Shown here: piece by piece, positions 44,564 to 53,169 of the stretch
Layout of the letters: the number at the start of each line of letters is the position of its first letter
Position numbering within the stretch: position 1 is the first letter of the stretch
NCBI GenBank assembly: GCA_963699805.1
Contig: CAVOVH010000009.1
Location: 310,001 to 374,000 of the forward strand
DNA: 64,000 bases
Source: JAGTVG01 sp963699805
Lineage (GTDB): Bacteria > Bacteroidota > Bacteroidia > Cytophagales > Cyclobacteriaceae
Direction: 5' to 3'
The notes under the pieces: model-generated
The model's input: only the letters and a program-made list of their open reading frames with translations
The model's database searches: none
Told to the model about the DNA's origin: nothing
Program-made: the position numbers and the translations under genes

Positions 44564-44605
44564 TGTTTTAAAATATTTACCCTGGTCCCTAAAACCGGGG
44601 TTTTT

Positions 44606-44875
44606 TTATCTAATTGAAAGATCGTCCCGGTATGTGTCGAACTGATCCAAATTGAAAAACCATTTTCCGCCATCCTTAAAAGATCCAGGGATTTTCACCC
44701 CTCTTGACAAATCGATGTATAATTTGCTTTTCGACCACCCGGAATATTGAGAAAATTCGTTTATCCCGACAATCCGTTTGATTTTTTGCGGATGCTTTTC
44801 ATTCCTTAGTTGAACCAGCATTGTTTCAATTCGACCCAGTTTTTTTTCTAATACTTCAAAGGGGTTTGTTTCCAT
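44606..44875 (-). CDS. Excisionase-like HTH protein
   Basis: An 89-residue protein from the ATG at 44875 (METNPFEVLEKKL). The N-terminal coiled coil (LEKKLGRIETMLVQLRNEK) is followed by an HTH_17/MerR-like winged helix: IVGINEFSQYSGWSKSKLYI, then FKDGGKWFFNLDQFDTY. This architecture is common for DNA-binding proteins at the head of integrative elements, where they act as excisionases or replication regulators. It starts 125 bases from the divergent HTH gene at 45001. Confidence 0.8.
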   Translation of the reverse strand: METNPFEVLEKKLGRIETMLVQLRNEKHPQKIKRIVGINEFSQYSGWSKSKLYIDLSRGVKIPGSFKDGGKWFFNLDQFDTYRDDLSIR

Positions 44876-45000
44876 CAGTTTAATCTTTAATTTGCATAAC
44901 AAATATTATAAAGAAATATTAAATAATGAAACGTTTTTATTGATTTAACGAATAATAAATAATATTTTTGTTCCATATTTTGGACCATAATTTTTATGAT

Positions 45001-45672
45001 ATGAATGATCTTAATAAAACCGCTTCCATTTATAGGTGTTTCGCCTCGGTGGAGAAATTAAGAATACTCAATTTGTTGAATCCGGACCCTAAATCAGATA
45101 AGATTACAATTATTGCCCTGGCAGATTTTGAAAAGGTTCTAAAGGATATAAAAAAGCCATCCATTCACCGGCATTTAAATGATTTATTGAAATGTGAAAT
45201 TATTGACCAGGTAACAGCAGGGAAAATCAAATTTTATTACCTGAATGATAAACAGCAATCATTCATTAAGCCCATAATTCAGAATATAAATGATATTACC
45301 TTGGCCAAGGATGGGTTCACTTTTAAAAATTTATATAGAGGCAGATTTTTACAATCATCTAAATATTATGCCCTTGTTGGCAAGCGAGGCATTATAGCAA
45401 TTAAAGCCCCGACAAATATTGTTTATAAAATCGATCCGGATATAACAAAAAGATTGAAGCCTCTTATCATTGCTCACAGGAAAGGTAACAAAGAGGAATT
45501 TTTAAGACTGCTATATGAAATTCAAGATCTGGACAAACTAAACCGGATCATGTGGGATAAAGATTCAAAAGAAAAATATGAAAATCTTTTAATGAACGCA
45601 AAGCCCATTTTAGATGGCATTTCTCCAAAAGGTGTAAACCATGGTGTAAACCGTAAAAAAGATGAAAAATAA
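45001..45672 (+). CDS. ArsR-like winged-helix regulator with unknown C-terminal domain
   Basis: A 223-residue protein from the ATG at 45001 (a TTG at 44968 is in frame but the ATG fits better). The N-terminal 90 residues form a winged helix (IYRCFASVEKLRILNLLN, KKPSIHRHLNDLLKCEII, GKIKFYYLNDKQ). The C-terminal part (KDGFTFKNLYRGRFLQSSKY, IVYKIDPDITKRLKPLIIAH) is unlike any domain I know. It is divergent from the excisionase-like gene and likely represses the replication module. It ends 50 bases before the tRNA-Pro 3' end. Confidence 0.65.
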   Translation: MNDLNKTASIYRCFASVEKLRILNLLNPDPKSDKITIIALADFEKVLKDIKKPSIHRHLNDLLKCEIIDQVTAGKIKFYYLNDKQQSFIKPIIQNINDITLAKDGFTFKNLYRGRFLQSSKYYALVGKRGIIAIKAPTNIVYKIDPDITKRLKPLIIAHRKGNKEEFLRLLYEIQDLDKLNRIMWDKDSKEKYENLLMNAKPILDGISPKGVNHGVNRKKDEK

Positions 45673-45723
45673 AAAAGGATTTTACTTGCTTGTAAAACCC
45701 TTATTATCAATTATTTATATATG

Positions 45724-45798
45724 TCGGGGTGAAAGGATTCGAACCTTCGACCCCCTGCTCCCAAAGCAGGTGCGCTAACCGGACTGCGCTACACCCCG
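45724..45798 (-). tRNA. tRNA-Pro (anticodon TGG)
   Basis: On the minus strand the acceptor arms CGGGGTG and CACCCCG pair fully. D arm GCGCAGTCCGGTTAGCGC, anticodon arm CCTGCTTTGGGAGCAGG with TGG, and T arm GGTTCGAATCC follow. No CCA is encoded. Its 3' end faces the replication module at 42468-45672, the usual side for element insertion. Confidence 0.95.
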
Positions 45799-45850
45799 AA
45801 AAATATTGAATTATATTTTGATGTGGTAATTATTGGGATTTCAAAATTTC

Positions 45851-45938
45851 ATCACAACATCACAACATCACAACATCACAACATCACTACATCACAACAT
45901 CACAACATCACAACATCACTACATCACTACATCATTAC
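45851..45938. repeat. 8-bp tandem repeat, 11 units
   Basis: Eleven consecutive 8-base units: atcacaac four times, atcactac, atcacaac three times, atcactac twice and atcattac. The only variation is at two positions. It lies between tRNA-Pro and the split tRNA-Ser fragment and is not translated in any likely gene. Confidence 0.95.
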
Positions 45939-45946
45939 ATAGAATG

Positions 45947-46045
45947 GCGGAGAGAGGGGGATTACTCATGCCCACATGGCATACGCTCAAGGCCCTCGTG
46001 AATCTCGCTCACTCCCTTCACTCGATTTCGAACCGCCTACCCTTC
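45947..46045 (-). pseudogene. Split tRNA-Ser 3' fragment with a 64-bp insertion
   Basis: The plus-strand stretch gcggagagagggggatt at 45947-45963 is identical to the 3' end of the tRNA-Ser at 46115-46131. In the true tRNA the next bases are cgaacc. Here they appear only after a 64-base insertion, as tcgaacc at 46028-46034, followed by a further partial match to the variable arm (tacccttcg). The insertion has its own short hairpins (atgcc/ggcat and gtgaa/ttcac). This looks like a decayed copy of a tRNA-Ser end, perhaps an attachment-site scar. Confidence 0.6.
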
Positions 46046-46113
46046 GTTCTCATCCCCCTTCAGTTCTTCGAGATCAAATTCATTCAATCATTCAATCAAT
46101 CATTCATTGATTT

Positions 46114-46202
<89 letters not shown>

Positions 46203-46218
46203 GGGTAATCTGCTAACT

Positions 46219-46234
46219 TGCCTGCCGGCAGGCA
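46219..46234. repeat. 16-base perfect palindrome
   Basis: tgcctgccggcaggca is its own reverse complement. It lies 17 bases after the tRNA-Ser start and 215 before the BatB gene. A related degenerate stretch (cctgcctgcc, then ctgccggcag) occurs at 59352-59385. It may belong to a dispersed palindromic repeat family. Confidence 0.6.
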
Positions 46235-46448
46235 GGAAGGAATGCAAATATAGTATAAGATACCCAAGATTCGAATATTCTCAAAAAAAAAATACCTTAA
46301 TGGGATCCCATGAACATTTAACCAATTTTAACATCTTATAAAGAAACCCTCACGCCCATCTCTGTTTTCTTTTCTATATTTGTAACTGCGCGTGAAACAA
46401 CAATAAACTGCTTCAGGCGTATTATACAAAAGATAGAAACAGGGCATT

Positions 46449-47417
46449 ATGGTTTGGTTCAGGTCGATCGGGATCCTTGAAATAACTTTCATACTTCTCT
46501 TTGTCGCATTATATGGTATTTACTTATACCGGATCGTTCGCATTGCGAAAAGATTGAATACCAGTTACCGCAAGGTATTTTACAAGATCCTCATCCGGTC
46601 ATTGTATTTTATCCTGTTGTTGGTAGCCCTTCTGGGACCCAGTTTCGGGGAAGCTTCCCGGGAAATAAAATCCATTGGGAAAGACCTCTATATCTGTGTC
46701 GACCTTTCGGAATCCATGAATGCGGTAGATATCCAGCCCACCCGCCTCGAAAAACTGAAATTCGAATTGAAAAACCTGGTCAGTGCTTTCAGCTCAGACC
46801 GGATTGGACTGATCATCTTTTCATCCGAGGCGTTTGTACAATGCCCACTCACCTTTGACCAGAGTGCTTTGAATCTATTCATTGAAACATTAAGTTCCGG
46901 ACTGGTTCCTCATACCGGCACGGATTTCAGTCCGCCATTGGAACTGGCATTGGAAAAATTATCGGAAGAAAATACCTCCCTGCGTGAACAGAAATCCAAG
47001 ATCATCATTCTGATCAGTGACGGTGAAGATTTCGGTGACACATCGGAAGAGACCGCCTCGGAAATTCACAATGCAGGGATCAAACTATTTACGCTCGGGA
47101 TTGGAACCTCGCAAGGCAGTAAGATCCCTTCCCGAACGGGATTTAAAACGGACCAGAGCGGCCGGGAAGTGATCACCAAGCTCAATTCCAAAGAATTGAA
47201 ATCCCTGGCCATTAAAACCGAAGGTAAATATTTCGAGATCAATGATTCCAAGAATGATGTTTCGCGCCTGATAAATACCCTGAATCAGATCGAAGGGGAA
47301 TTGCGGGATACGCGGGTCATGGATGTTTCTGCCAATAAATATTATTATTTTCTGGCCGCTGCCATGCTGTTGATGATCTTTGATCTTTTAACCGGAATTA
47401 AAACCATCAAGGTATGA
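46449..47417 (+). CDS. batB: BatB-like von Willebrand A membrane protein
   Basis: A 322-residue protein. Two N-terminal membrane helices (about 8-27 and 47-63) are followed by a VWA domain whose metal site is VDLSESM (Asp85, Ser87, Ser89), with TGTDFSPPLELAL and LISDGEDFGD providing the other ligands. A C-terminal helix (YYYFLAAAMLLMIFDLL) ends the chain. BatB proteins belong to the Bat aerotolerance-associated group, usually beside MoxR, BatA and BatD. Here only BatC follows, overlapping by ATGA. Confidence 0.85.
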   Translation: MVWFRSIGILEITFILLFVALYGIYLYRIVRIAKRLNTSYRKVFYKILIRSLYFILLLVALLGPSFGEASREIKSIGKDLYICVDLSESMNAVDIQPTRLEKLKFELKNLVSAFSSDRIGLIIFSSEAFVQCPLTFDQSALNLFIETLSSGLVPHTGTDFSPPLELALEKLSEENTSLREQKSKIIILISDGEDFGDTSEETASEIHNAGIKLFTLGIGTSQGSKIPSRTGFKTDQSGREVITKLNSKELKSLAIKTEGKYFEINDSKNDVSRLINTLNQIEGELRDTRVMDVSANKYYYFLAAAMLLMIFDLLTGIKTIKV

Positions 47418-48225
47418 AAAGCATTCTTCTTTTTCTGTTTTTATCGGTCTTTGCAGATGATATCAATAAAATAGCCGCCATCAACCGGATCAAAAAAGAA
47501 GCGGACGAAGCCTATCAGAATAAAAATTACCAGGAAGCCGCTATGAAATATTCCCTGCTGGTGGACTCACTCGGTCAAAAAGACGATAAGATATTATTGA
47601 ACCTTTCCAATGCTTATTTCAATGCCAATGATACTACGAATGCAAAATATTATATAACCAGCTGACGGATACACAAGACCCTGAGATCCAGTCACTGGCT
47701 TATCAGCAACTGGGTATCCTGGCAAACAACCAGAAAAAATACAAGGAATCATTGTATCATTTTAAGAACTCCCTGAAGGCCAATCCCAATAACGAAGATT
47801 CCAGGTACAATTATGAACTCCTGAAAAAGCTGATGGAAAACCAGCAAAACCAGGATCAGCAGAATCAGCAGGATCAGAACAAGGATAAAAATAAGGACCA
47901 GGAGCAACAGGATCAGCAGCAGGATCAGGAACAACAGCAAAACGATCAGAATAAGGACGAGCAGGAAAACCAGCAGAACAAGCAGGATCAACAACCCCAA
48001 CAGGAGGAAGAAAAGGAAGATCAGTCCAAACAACAGGAACAGGAAAACGATCAGAAGCAGCAAAATGAAAACCAACCGGAACCGCAGAAAATGGAAGATA
48101 TGAAAATTTCGGAAGAAATGGCTAAAAAGATTCTTGAAGCCATGAGAAACAACGAAATTCAGTATCTGCAGCAACAACGGAAAAAACCCACCCAGCCTCA
48201 GGAAAGTGGAAAACCCGATTGGTAA
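47414..48225 (+). pseudogene. batC: BatC-like TPR protein split by a frameshift
   Basis: The first frame (47414-47665) encodes a signal peptide and a TPR unit (KEADEAYQNKNYQEAAMKYS and on) ending NAKYYITS. The homologous continuation, QLTDTQDPEIQSLAYQQLGI, then a second TPR (YKESLYHFKNSLKANPNN), is in another frame that runs to 48225. The shift falls in tattatata at 47649-47657 and could be a TA insertion or a one-base loss. A long Gln/Asn/Asp/Glu-rich tail follows, typical of BatC. It may be a true mutation or a sequencing error. Start overlaps batB as ATGA. Confidence 0.75.
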
Positions 48226-48298
48226 AATACCGGATCGTTCGTTTCCTTACTCCCCGAAAATAGTGTATCTTAACCTGACCATAATATAGCATGGATCC

Positions 48299-49477
48299 AT
48301 GAAAGAAGTTTATATCGTATCAGCCGCCAGAACCCCTATAGGCCGGTTTGGAGGCGTATTAAGCAACTTCACCGCCATCGAACTGGGAGCCTTGGCCATC
48401 CGCGGTGCCCTCTCAAGGGCGGGGATAGAGCCGGATCAGGTCCAGGAAGTTTTTCTGGGAAATGTGATCCCTGCCAACCTGGGTCAGGCACCCGTCAGAC
48501 AGACCGCTATCAAAGCAGGTATCGGTCATCAGGTACCTTGTACGTTGATAAATAAAGTATGTGCCAGCGGGATGAAGGCCATCATGATCGGCGCTCAATC
48601 CATTATGCTGGGGATCAACGACCTGCTGGTCGCAGGAGGGATGGAGAGTATGTCGAACATCCCCTATTATGTACCAAAGGCAAGATTTGGATATAAGTAT
48701 GGCCATGGGGAATTGATTGACGGCTTACAGAAAGACGGGCTCTGGGAGGTTTATCATGAATTTGCCATGGGCAATTGCGCCGACCATACCGCCCGGGAAA
48801 TGAAGATATCCAGGGAACAACAGGACGAATATGCGATCCAATCCTACCGAAGAGCCACAGAAGCTACACAAAAAGGATATTTCAAGGATGAGATCATTCC
48901 GGTCGAGATCCCGCAAAGAAAAGGGGATCCTGTCCTTCTTGAAGAGGATGAGGAATATAAGGCAGTCGATTTTGAAAAGATCCCCAAATTAAAACCTGTG
49001 TTCTCTAATGAGGGTACGGTCACTGCGGCCAATGCATCCACTATCAATGATGGTGCCTCGGCGCTGGTGCTTGCTTCAGAAGATAAAGTCAGGGAACTCA
49101 ATTTAAAACCCATTGCCATCATTAAAGGATTTGCCGATGCCGCGCAGGATCCGCTCTGGTTTACCACCACGCCAGCGCTGGCCATACCGAAGGCCCTAAA
49201 AATGGCGGGCATCGAACAGGCAAAGGTGGATTATTATGAGATCAATGAAGCTTTTTCAGTCGTTGCCATCGCCAATAACCAGTTGCTGGGACTGGATCCC
49301 GCCCGGGTAAATGTATTTGGAGGTGCTGTGGCCCTCGGACATCCCATCGGTTGCTCAGGGGCCAGGATCACCACCACCCTCACCAGTGTGCTTGCCCATA
49401 AAAAGGGAAGGATCGGAGTGGCCGGTATCTGCAATGGAGGTGGCGGGGCTTCCGCAATAGTGATTGAAAAGTTGTAA
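48299..49477 (+). CDS. Acetyl-CoA C-acetyltransferase (thiolase)
   Basis: A 392-residue biosynthetic-type thiolase. The nucleophile is Cys88 in NKVCASGMKAIM, the GHPIGCSGAR loop carries the catalytic His, and CNGGGGASAIVIE holds the second Cys. It condenses two acetyl-CoA to acetoacetyl-CoA or acts in reverse in fatty acid or ketone metabolism. Length and all motifs are normal. It starts 73 bases after the batC stop, on the same strand. Confidence 0.95.
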   Translation: MKEVYIVSAARTPIGRFGGVLSNFTAIELGALAIRGALSRAGIEPDQVQEVFLGNVIPANLGQAPVRQTAIKAGIGHQVPCTLINKVCASGMKAIMIGAQSIMLGINDLLVAGGMESMSNIPYYVPKARFGYKYGHGELIDGLQKDGLWEVYHEFAMGNCADHTAREMKISREQQDEYAIQSYRRATEATQKGYFKDEIIPVEIPQRKGDPVLLEEDEEYKAVDFEKIPKLKPVFSNEGTVTAANASTINDGASALVLASEDKVRELNLKPIAIIKGFADAAQDPLWFTTTPALAIPKALKMAGIEQAKVDYYEINEAFSVVAIANNQLLGLDPARVNVFGGAVALGHPIGCSGARITTTLTSVLAHKKGRIGVAGICNGGGGASAIVIEKL

Positions 49478-49543
49478 ATTCACATTCAGATCTTGAATGT
49501 CCCTGTTCATGGTTAACAGGTTAAATTGAAAGGGTTTGTTTCC

Positions 49544-50875
49544 ATGTATTTGAAAGTAAAAGATATATTTTTTTTCATGATTGGCCTGATGGGTACCCAG
49601 AATGCCTTTTCCCAATCTCCCGTCATCACCTATTATGATTCAACCGGATATGTCAATGAAAAATATACGGTGCAGGAGAATGATACATCGAAAAAGGATG
49701 GGGAATATCTTAAATACTATCCCAGTGGTGAGCTTGCCATGAAAGGTCATTATGTGAAGGGTCTCAGGGATGGAGAATTTATTGAATACTATCCTTCAGG
49801 TGTGAAAAGGCGTGAAATCAGTTTCGGGCAGGGGCATATCAACGGCCCTTTAAATGTATATGATACGACCGGAATGCTGATCCAGTCGGCTGAATTTGTA
49901 CAGGATACCATTGTGGGAAAAGTACTTCAGTATTATGGAAATGGGAGCCTCCGGAACGAAAGTGAATTTGCAAAAGGCATTCCCCATGGATATACCAGGG
50001 ATTACTACCCTTCCGGACAGATCAGGGAAGTCCTTGAGTATCAATACGGACTTCAGGATGGCAGCAACACCACCTATTATGAAAATGGGAACGTAAAATC
50101 GGAAGCGGTCTATCAAAAAGGCCTTCTTGACGGAGCATTCAAAACCTACTATCCAAACGGGCAGTTAAATACCGTTTATGAAAACAAACGGGGTCAGAAA
50201 ACAGGAGGTTTTAAAACATTTAATGAATCCGGGATCCTGATACTGGAAGGTTATTTCCTGGATGGGAAGTTGGATGGCACTTCAACCACCTACCATGATA
50301 ATGGAAAGATCAAATCCCAGAACCATTATAAAAATGGGATCAGGACCGGTGAAAGTTCTTATTTCAATGAAAGGGGGAAACTGGTCAAAACCATCCATTT
50401 TTCCAATGAGGGGAAAGATCAGCAGATCACTGAATATTTTCCGAATGGGGACCCGATGGCCAAAAAGTCGATCAGGGAAGACCGGCCCGAAGGTCAGTGG
50501 ACATATTTCTATAAAAATGGGAAGGACAGTCTGGTGGAAAATTATACGCAGGGAAAAATCAATGGGATGAGAAAAATTTTTGATAAAAAAGGTCATATTG
50601 AAGTGGAACAACCCTATGTTTATGGTATGATTTCCGGGGTGGTGAAGAAATATTATCCTTCGGGTAGCATCCGTGAGGAGATCACCTGTAAATCACACCG
50701 GTTACATGGACCCTACAAGTCCTACTACGAGGACGGCCAGGTTGAATGGGAAGGTGAAAATGCAGCAAATAAAAAAGTGGGGGAGTGGATCTTATATGAC
50801 CAGAAGGGTAAAATTCAAAAGAAGCAAATTTTCGAGAACAATCAATTAACGAAAGAGTTAAATATTTTAAACTGA
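49544..50875 (+). CDS. Exported MORN-repeat (YwqK-like) protein
   Basis: A 443-residue exported protein (signal MYLKVKDIFFFMIGLMGTQN, cut near AFSQ). The ATG at 49544 is chosen over a TTG at 49526. Nearly all of the mature chain is about 15 to 16 repeats of roughly 23 residues (YYPSGELAMKGHYVKGLRDG, YYENGNVKSEAVYQKGLLDG), the MORN_2 pattern of toxin-antitoxin-labelled YwqK proteins. Here the repeat number is high and export is clear, so a TA antitoxin role is unlikely; an extracellular or outer-membrane scaffold is more plausible. Confidence 0.8.
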   Translation: MYLKVKDIFFFMIGLMGTQNAFSQSPVITYYDSTGYVNEKYTVQENDTSKKDGEYLKYYPSGELAMKGHYVKGLRDGEFIEYYPSGVKRREISFGQGHINGPLNVYDTTGMLIQSAEFVQDTIVGKVLQYYGNGSLRNESEFAKGIPHGYTRDYYPSGQIREVLEYQYGLQDGSNTTYYENGNVKSEAVYQKGLLDGAFKTYYPNGQLNTVYENKRGQKTGGFKTFNESGILILEGYFLDGKLDGTSTTYHDNGKIKSQNHYKNGIRTGESSYFNERGKLVKTIHFSNEGKDQQITEYFPNGDPMAKKSIREDRPEGQWTYFYKNGKDSLVENYTQGKINGMRKIFDKKGHIEVEQPYVYGMISGVVKKYYPSGSIREEITCKSHRLHGPYKSYYEDGQVEWEGENAANKKVGEWILYDQKGKIQKKQIFENNQLTKELNILN

Positions 50876-50914
50876 CAAAACTATCGCTTAAATTCACTTC
50901 AAAATTTTTATAAC

Positions 50915-51850
50915 ATGGTTGAAGGATTAAAAGAAACCCATTTCACTTTCCCGAATCAGACCGGATTTTATCGGGGCAAAGTACGGGATGTATATTTTTT
51001 CAATAAAAAAATGGCCATGGTTGCCACGGACAGAATTTCCGCATTCGATGTCATTCTTCCCAGGGCAATCCCCTATAAAGGCCAGATCCTGAATCAGATT
51101 GCGGCCAAATCGTTGGAAAATACACGGGATATTGTTCCAAACTGGCTGGAATCCAATCCGGATCCGAACGTATCCTACGGGATGAAATGCAAAGCGATCC
51201 CCGTAGAAATGGTCATTCGCGGCTATGTAGTGGGGCATGCCTGGCGGGAATACCGTTCCGGGAAAAGAACTTTATGTGGAGAGCCCATGCCTGACGGACT
51301 GAATGAAAATGACCGGATGCCGGAACCCATCATTACCCCGACGACCAAGGCAACAGAAGGACATGACGAGGACATTACCCGGGATGAGATCCTGTCTCGG
51401 GGTCTCGTGGAGGAAAAGGTCTATGTTAAGCTGGAAGAATATACCCGGAAACTTTTCGAAAGAGGGTCGGAGATGGCCTGGGAAAGGGGTTTGATCCTGG
51501 CAGATACCAAATATGAATTCGGGATCCACGATGGTAAGATCTACCTGATCGATGAAATCCATACACCCGATTCTTCCAGATATTTTTACCTGGATGGATT
51601 TGATGAACGACAGGATAAGGGACAGCCTCAGAAGCAACTCTCAAAGGAATTCGTCAGACAATGGCTGATCAGCAATGGTTTCCAGGGAAAGGAAGGCCAG
51701 AAGGTACCTGAAATGACCGAAGAGGTGATCAATAATATTTCCGGCCGGTACATCGAACTGTATGAGAGTTTTACAGGAGAAAAATTTGTAAAATCAGATT
51801 ATTCGAATATAACAGATAGAATTTTTAAAAATATCAGTAAATTGATCTGA
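50915..51850 (+). CDS. purC: SAICAR synthase
   Basis: A 311-residue phosphoribosylaminoimidazole-succinocarboxamide synthase. Motifs include YRGKVRDVYFF (ATP loop), VATDRISAFDVILP, VEMVIRGYVVGHAW, ILADTKYEFG and LIDEIHTPDSSRYF. It joins CAIR and aspartate in purine synthesis. Length fits the Bacteroidota type. It begins 39 bases after the MORN gene. Confidence 0.97.
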   Translation: MVEGLKETHFTFPNQTGFYRGKVRDVYFFNKKMAMVATDRISAFDVILPRAIPYKGQILNQIAAKSLENTRDIVPNWLESNPDPNVSYGMKCKAIPVEMVIRGYVVGHAWREYRSGKRTLCGEPMPDGLNENDRMPEPIITPTTKATEGHDEDITRDEILSRGLVEEKVYVKLEEYTRKLFERGSEMAWERGLILADTKYEFGIHDGKIYLIDEIHTPDSSRYFYLDGFDERQDKGQPQKQLSKEFVRQWLISNGFQGKEGQKVPEMTEEVINNISGRYIELYESFTGEKFVKSDYSNITDRIFKNISKLI

Positions 51851-51875
51851 CATACACTAAAAGCACATTTCATTT

Positions 51876-52247
51876 ATGAAATATTCCATAGATAAACAGG
51901 ATAAGTATACCGTTTTTAAATTGCAGGAAGAAAAACTGGATACGGTTCTTGCTCCCAGCCTTAAATCAGAACTCGTTACACTTAATGCGGAAGGAGTGGA
52001 AAACATTATCCTGGATTTAACCGAGGTAAAATATACCGATTCTTCCGGGCTCAGCGCCATCCTGGTAGGTAACCGCGTATTTGGAGAGTCCAATGGCTTT
52101 TTCGTGATCGCCAAAATACAGGATCATGTGATGAAACTGATCAAAATTTCACAGCTTGATTCGGTACTCAATATCACGGAAACCGTAGAAGACGCCATCG
52201 AAGCCATCCTGGAAGAACTGGATAAGGAAAAAGAAAACGAAGAATAA
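51876..52247 (+). CDS. STAS-domain anti-sigma antagonist-like protein
   Basis: A 123-residue STAS domain with an acidic tail (LDKEKENEE). The core motif LDLTEVKYTDSSGLSAI has the phosphorylatable Ser at 56/57. Proteins of this type bind or release anti-sigma or phosphatase partners depending on phosphorylation. No kinase or phosphatase is adjacent. It lies between purC and rnz, five bases before the latter. Confidence 0.85.
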   Translation: MKYSIDKQDKYTVFKLQEEKLDTVLAPSLKSELVTLNAEGVENIILDLTEVKYTDSSGLSAILVGNRVFGESNGFFVIAKIQDHVMKLIKISQLDSVLNITETVEDAIEAILEELDKEKENEE

Positions 52248-52251
52248 CAGG

Positions 52252-53169
52252 TTGACCTTCAGGTTAAAAATAATCGGATCCAATTCTGCGGCCCCTGCAT
52301 TCAATCGTAACCAGACGTCCCAGGTATTGCTCGTAAACAATACCTACTTCATGATTGATTGCGGAGAAGGAACACAGCTCCGGCTCAGCAAGCTGAAAAT
52401 AAAAATCAATAAGATCGATCATATCCTTATCAGTCACCTGCATGGTGATCATTATTTCGGCTTGATCGGCCTGATGTCGACCATGCATCTATTTGGCCGC
52501 ACAAAACCGCTTTTCATTTACGGGCCCTCCCCCATTAAGGAGATCATTGATCTTCAGTTAAAATATTCGGAAACCATCTTGAACTATGAAGTGATTTATC
52601 TTTTCACAGACCGGACTGAACAGGATATCATTTTTGAAAACAAGGATCTGACGGTGAAAAAATTTCCACTGAACCATAGTATATTCTGTACAGGATTCCG
52701 GTTTGACGAAAAGCCAAAAAAGCCAAAAATCATCAAGGATAAAATTCCGGAAAACTTCAGTCTGAACGACATCGGCAAACTGAAAAAGGGAGAGGACATT
52801 TTCGATGAAAAAGGAAAACTTCTATACAAAAATGAAGCACTGACCTATCCACCAAAAAGATCGAGGAGTTATGCCTTCTGTTCGGATACCAAATATGATG
52901 AAAGTCTTTTAAAATACATTTCAGATGTCGATCTATTATATCATGAGGCTACTTTTGCAAATGATATGGCAGAACGGGCAGGGAACACTTTTCATTCCAC
53001 AGCGGAGCAGGCGGCCCTGATCGCCAAAAAGGCCGTGGCCAGGAAGTTATTACTGGGTCATTTTTCGGTAAGATACCGGGAATTGGATGTGATTCTCGAA
53101 GAGGCAAAAAAAATTTATAATGAAAGTTACCTGGCCATAGAGGGTAATGTAATTGAGCTTGAGGAATAA
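52252..53169 (+). CDS. rnz: Ribonuclease Z
   Basis: A 305-residue metallo-beta-lactamase-fold endonuclease with TTG start. The zinc motif is SHLHGDHYFG (His62, His64, Asp66, His67); a later AFCSDTKYDE and LLLGHFSVRY give further ligands. It matures the 3' end of tRNAs lacking CCA in the gene, consistent with the three tRNAs seen here without CCA. The stop overlaps the transporter start as TAATG. Confidence 0.95.
   Translation: MTFRLKIIGSNSAAPAFNRNQTSQVLLVNNTYFMIDCGEGTQLRLSKLKIKINKIDHILISHLHGDHYFGLIGLMSTMHLFGRTKPLFIYGPSPIKEIIDLQLKYSETILNYEVIYLFTDRTEQDIIFENKDLTVKKFPLNHSIFCTGFRFDEKPKKPKIIKDKIPENFSLNDIGKLKKGEDIFDEKGKLLYKNEALTYPPKRSRSYAFCSDTKYDESLLKYISDVDLLYHEATFANDMAERAGNTFHSTAEQAALIAKKAVARKLLLGHFSVRYRELDVILEEAKKIYNESYLAIEGNVIELEE

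Noticed and set aside
42468..45672. Complete prophage
   Set aside because: No integrase, capsid, portal, tail or lysis gene is present.
45851..45938. CRISPR array
   Set aside because: Repeat units are 8 bp and contiguous with no spacers, and there are no cas genes.
47640..47665. Programmed ribosomal frameshift in BatC
   Set aside because: No classical slippery heptamer or downstream structure; slippage mutation or sequencing error is simpler.
47749..48177. Leu/Ile/Phe-rich 142-residue frame antisense to BatC
   Set aside because: It mirrors the Gln/Asn codon bias of the BatC tail; the hydrophobic run is an artefact of low complexity.
49544..50875. Toxin-antitoxin system from the YwqK label
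   Set aside because: The protein is exported and no toxin gene is adjacent.
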